This document shows, one piece after another, positions 49,388-51,483 of a stretch of DNA of 51,483 nt; the first letter of the stretch is position 1; every line of letters starts with the position of its first letter. The stretch is taken from contig CAJUJL010000020.1 of assembly GCA_910586725.1 (NCBI GenBank), positions 1-51,483 of the forward strand, read 5' to 3'. A program made the position numbers and the translations under genes. Source of the stretch: an uncultured Lachnospiraceae bacterium. Lineage in GTDB: Bacteria; Bacillota; Clostridia; Lachnospirales; Lachnospiraceae. Under the pieces are notes generated by a model, which saw nothing but the letters and a program-made list of their open reading frames with translations, was not told where the DNA came from and did not search any database.

Positions 49388-49450
49388 ACTGATGTTAACA
49401 GACATAAATAAATCTCTCCTTAAAGCTGTCTATTTCAATCCGATAAGGGA

Positions 49451-51181
49451 TTATTGGAATTTCCTATAACCGCACTTTTTCAATTTCTTTACATTGGCTT
49501 TGTTGATTTTTCCGGAACCGCCTGTGACTTTGATCGTCTTTTTGCAGCCCCTGAACGCCCCCTTCTTCACGGAAATTTTTTCTTTAAAAGTTAATTGCTT
49601 CAAGGCCCTGCAGTTCTTAAAAGCTCTCTGGTTTATTTTTTTGACTCCAAGGGCTGTGAGAGAAGCCAGTTTTTTGCAGCCGCCAAATGCATTTTGGGGA
49701 ATACTCTTAATGTTTGTTCCCAAAGTTGCCTTTTTCAATTTTACAGAATTCTTGAATGCGCTGCTGCTAATCGCCGTTACCCTGTATGAATAGCCGGAAT
49801 AGGAAATATTATTCTTCACGTTGATGGAAGACGCTTTTTTTCCCGATGAGGAAAGACCTGTCACGACTACCTTCCCAGGAACATCTTTCTTTGCGCTGAC
49901 AGTCACTTTGTATTTCAGCTTCCCAGATGTAAATGTCTTATTCTTCGCCAGAGACGCAGAGGTTTTATCGTCTCCAGGTTCCGGCTCCTCGTCTTTTGGC
50001 GTCCATTCAAAACCAGGTTTCAGGAAATCATCGAAATCCTTCTCCGCGTTAATGGAAATCTCTCCCTTCACATCTTCCAGCCTGTAAGGATTCAACTCGC
50101 AGAATGAAATCGTGCCATTTTCGGTTACATACCATTTCACCAGGCCATCGGAAGTCATGATCGGTTTGCAGTCGGATAGCCGAAGTTTGGTATCCACTAT
50201 TTTTGACGCCAGGTTTCCTTCTCCATCTATCGTTACCATTTTTAAGGATACGGTCTTTGTGGCGCTATTGGACTCCTCCCAGAGAATCAGGAACTGTTCT
50301 TCATTCAGCTTCACAATATGCGGCGTCCTTGCTGTGATGCTGGAATTTGAAGCATAGTCTGTCAGCCAGATCGTACGGGTATTGGTCAGAGATTTTTTCG
50401 TTACCGTCAAAAAAACATTTCGAACCCCCGACGTTGCCTGCTTTGTCTGATCTACGGAATTTCCCACGATCAGGCATTGCCCGCCGGAAAGTTCCAGGCC
50501 GCCGACTGACACGCCCGTGTCGTTATTCCCACGGGTTTCGATAGGCAGAGGCAGCGTATAGGCCACATCAGTAATCTTTCCATTTACATCGCAGCGAGTC
50601 AAAGTAACGGCTCTCGTTGGATGGAAATCCCCATGGTCAACGCGGAATGCATATTCTCCATCGGTCTGAACAAATTGGTTAAAAGAGTGGCTCACATATC
50701 CTGCCTGGGCGATATTCATTATATCATAGTAGGACTGCTCTATCTCCATAGCGTCTTCCTTTAGCACGTATGTCATATTTGCCTGATGATGCAGACCGAT
50801 AGAGTCCGCATACATCTCATGACAGGTATGGATATACAATCTGCCATCCCTGGTTTCCGCCATGCGCAGGGAGCCGGCTTCAAAGGGAATGTAGGTATTC
50901 GCTCCATTAACGGAAACCTGTCCCTGACGCTGCCAGTCTTTGCTGTATTTTACAATCCGCATGACTTCCCTGCTGTCCGACTCCGACTCGTTCTTCTGTC
51001 CAAACACCAGGAAATTCTCATCCTTTCCGGCATAAAATCCTCCAAAACGGGGAAGTTCCGCCGCCAGCACATGAGTAGACAAAAGTTCATAATTCCTGGA
51101 ATAATTCTCAATCTGCACGCCGATGTCTGGTATGTATTCCACCCTGGTCAGCGACTGATGTAGGACGGATTTTGCGGACAT
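49451..51181 (-). CDS. BspA-type repeat surface protein, apparently 5'-truncated
   Basis: A 576-residue reading frame. The N-terminal part (about 1-400) is a beta-rich region with repeated segments and no family I recognise. A Pro/Glu/Asp linker (about 400-412) leads to a C-terminal BspA-like leucine-rich repeat region (about 470-565) with units such as AISSSAFKNSVKLKKATLG and IPQNAFGGCKKLASLTAL; a lysine-rich tail follows. Such proteins are exported, yet there is no signal peptide, no ribosome site before ATG 51181 and a TGA directly in front. The frame stops where mobile-element sequence begins, so the first exon-equivalent part was probably lost by insertion. Confidence 0.7.
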   Translation of the reverse strand: MSAKSVLHQSLTRVEYIPDIGVQIENYSRNYELLSTHVLAAELPRFGGFYAGKDENFLVFGQKNESESDSREVMRIVKYSKDWQRQGQVSVNGANTYIPFEAGSLRMAETRDGRLYIHTCHEMYADSIGLHHQANMTYVLKEDAMEIEQSYYDIMNIAQAGYVSHSFNQFVQTDGEYAFRVDHGDFHPTRAVTLTRCDVNGKITDVAYTLPLPIETRGNNDTGVSVGGLELSGGQCLIVGNSVDQTKQATSGVRNVFLTVTKKSLTNTRTIWLTDYASNSSITARTPHIVKLNEEQFLILWEESNSATKTVSLKMVTIDGEGNLASKIVDTKLRLSDCKPIMTSDGLVKWYVTENGTISFCELNPYRLEDVKGEISINAEKDFDDFLKPGFEWTPKDEEPEPGDDKTSASLAKNKTFTSGKLKYKVTVSAKKDVPGKVVVTGLSSSGKKASSINVKNNISYSGYSYRVTAISSSAFKNSVKLKKATLGTNIKSIPQNAFGGCKKLASLTALGVKKINQRAFKNCRALKQLTFKEKISVKKGAFRGCKKTIKVTGGSGKINKANVKKLKKCGYRKFQ

Positions 51182-51483
51182 TCAAAATAAAAAAGAATGT
51201 GGAGGTAACAGACAATGGCTAAATCATTATTTGAGGAACTGGGCGGCAAATATGAGCGGCAAGGAGATTACTTAATACCGTGCTTAATCGTACCCGCCGA
51301 AGAAGAACAGCCCATAGGCATATGGGGACAGCGGCACTTGGACTATCTGAAGCAGTATCGAAAGGTTACATACACCAATCTTCTCACAAGCGGCAGACTC
51401 AACGCCTACCTTGCCGACATTGACAGGTAGGCGCAGGAACGCTTTGAAAGGCTCATAGAGGGCATGAAACAGGCACAGGGCAT
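51182..51483 (+). mobile_element. End of a transposon carrying a tnpV gene
   Basis: The sequence from about 51182 to the window edge includes a strong GGAGG and a TnpV-type gene, a marker of Clostridia transposons and conjugative elements. The boundary lies between 51181 and 51200; a short ACATTC/GAATGT inverted pair (51178-51200) is near it. The rest of the element is outside the window. Confidence 0.6.
51215..51483 (+). pseudogene. tnpV: tnpV-like gene with an in-frame stop, continuing past the edge
   Basis: TnpV is a small protein of unknown role encoded on Tn4451-like and related elements. The start at 51215 has GGAGG (51201-51205). The frame MAKSLFEELGGKYERQGDY... runs 71 residues to TAG at 51428-51430, but the same frame stays open after it with AQERFERLIEGMKQAQG, the segment that normally follows in TnpV. 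A CAG to TAG change is the simplest cause. Whether a shortened protein is made is unknown. Confidence 0.72.

Noticed and set aside
51428..51430. TAG read through as pyrrolysine
   Set aside because: No sign of pyrrolysine machinery, and TnpV normally has Gln here; a nonsense change is simpler.

Overview
The window looks like chromosomal DNA from a Gram-positive member of the Clostridia, most likely family Lachnospiraceae. Evidence: low-to-moderate G+C, strong GGAGG ribosome sites, a PTS operon with a separate glucose-type EIIA, a sepF/ylm-type division cluster, mre and min genes fused into one operon, a mutS-mutL-miaA cluster, and a TnpV-type transposon protein at the right edge. The family call rests on remembered gene order and protein character, not on a search. 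I saw no rRNA, tRNA or CRISPR array.

Layout. 1-217: small Cys/Gly-rich protein (-). 381-3508: NADP isocitrate dehydrogenase overlapping an ABC-F ATPase. 3694-7596: PTS operon (EIIA, EI, HPr, EIICB) closed by a strong terminator. 7773-8489: PlsC-type acyltransferase, convergent with a tyrosine recombinase/TtcA-like pair (8493-10270, -). 10444-10893: dtd, followed by an unexplained direct-plus-inverted repeat block (10897-11067). 11075-11704: cytidylate-kinase-like protein. 11770-17851 (-): HlyD-like protein, yggS, sepF, ylmH, aroB, lspA, RluA-type synthase, a rearranged counterpart of the Bacillus ylm-divIVA-lspA region. 17966-18677: DUF378 membrane protein and a small P-loop protein. 18803-29143 (-): cell-shape and division block radC, mreB, mreC, mreD, PBP2, minC, minD, minE, rodA, mgsA-like, dacF-like. 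29202-38992 (-): two FAD proteins, mutS, mutL, miaA and a MetGL-type PLP enzyme. 39101-42324: BofC-like protein (-), a frameshifted SH3-glucosaminidase-Fn3 protein (+) and a 56-residue orphan (+).

The accessory end (42321-51483) is the least conventional part. Nine tightly packed minus-strand genes (48773 to 42321) run small protein, GNAT, acyl carrier protein, SDR, AAC(3)-like acyltransferase, A-domain ligase, DltC-like carrier, KAS III, GNAT. They share one good promoter and end at an intrinsic terminator. This looks like a self-contained carrier-protein pathway that builds and transfers an acyl or aminoacyl group; its product and acceptor are unknown. Upstream is another GNAT gene whose promoter and Shine-Dalgarno lie in a 13-bp dyad. 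At the edge, a BspA-like repeat protein lacking a signal peptide abuts a mobile-element end carrying a tnpV gene with an in-frame stop.

Several core proteins differ from the textbook at key residues: HPr has Arg at position 46, the methylglyoxal synthase homologue lacks the Asp71 equivalent, and MutL carries a 7-unit 12-residue tandem repeat in its linker. All start-site choices are from visible ribosome sites; no similarity search was possible.
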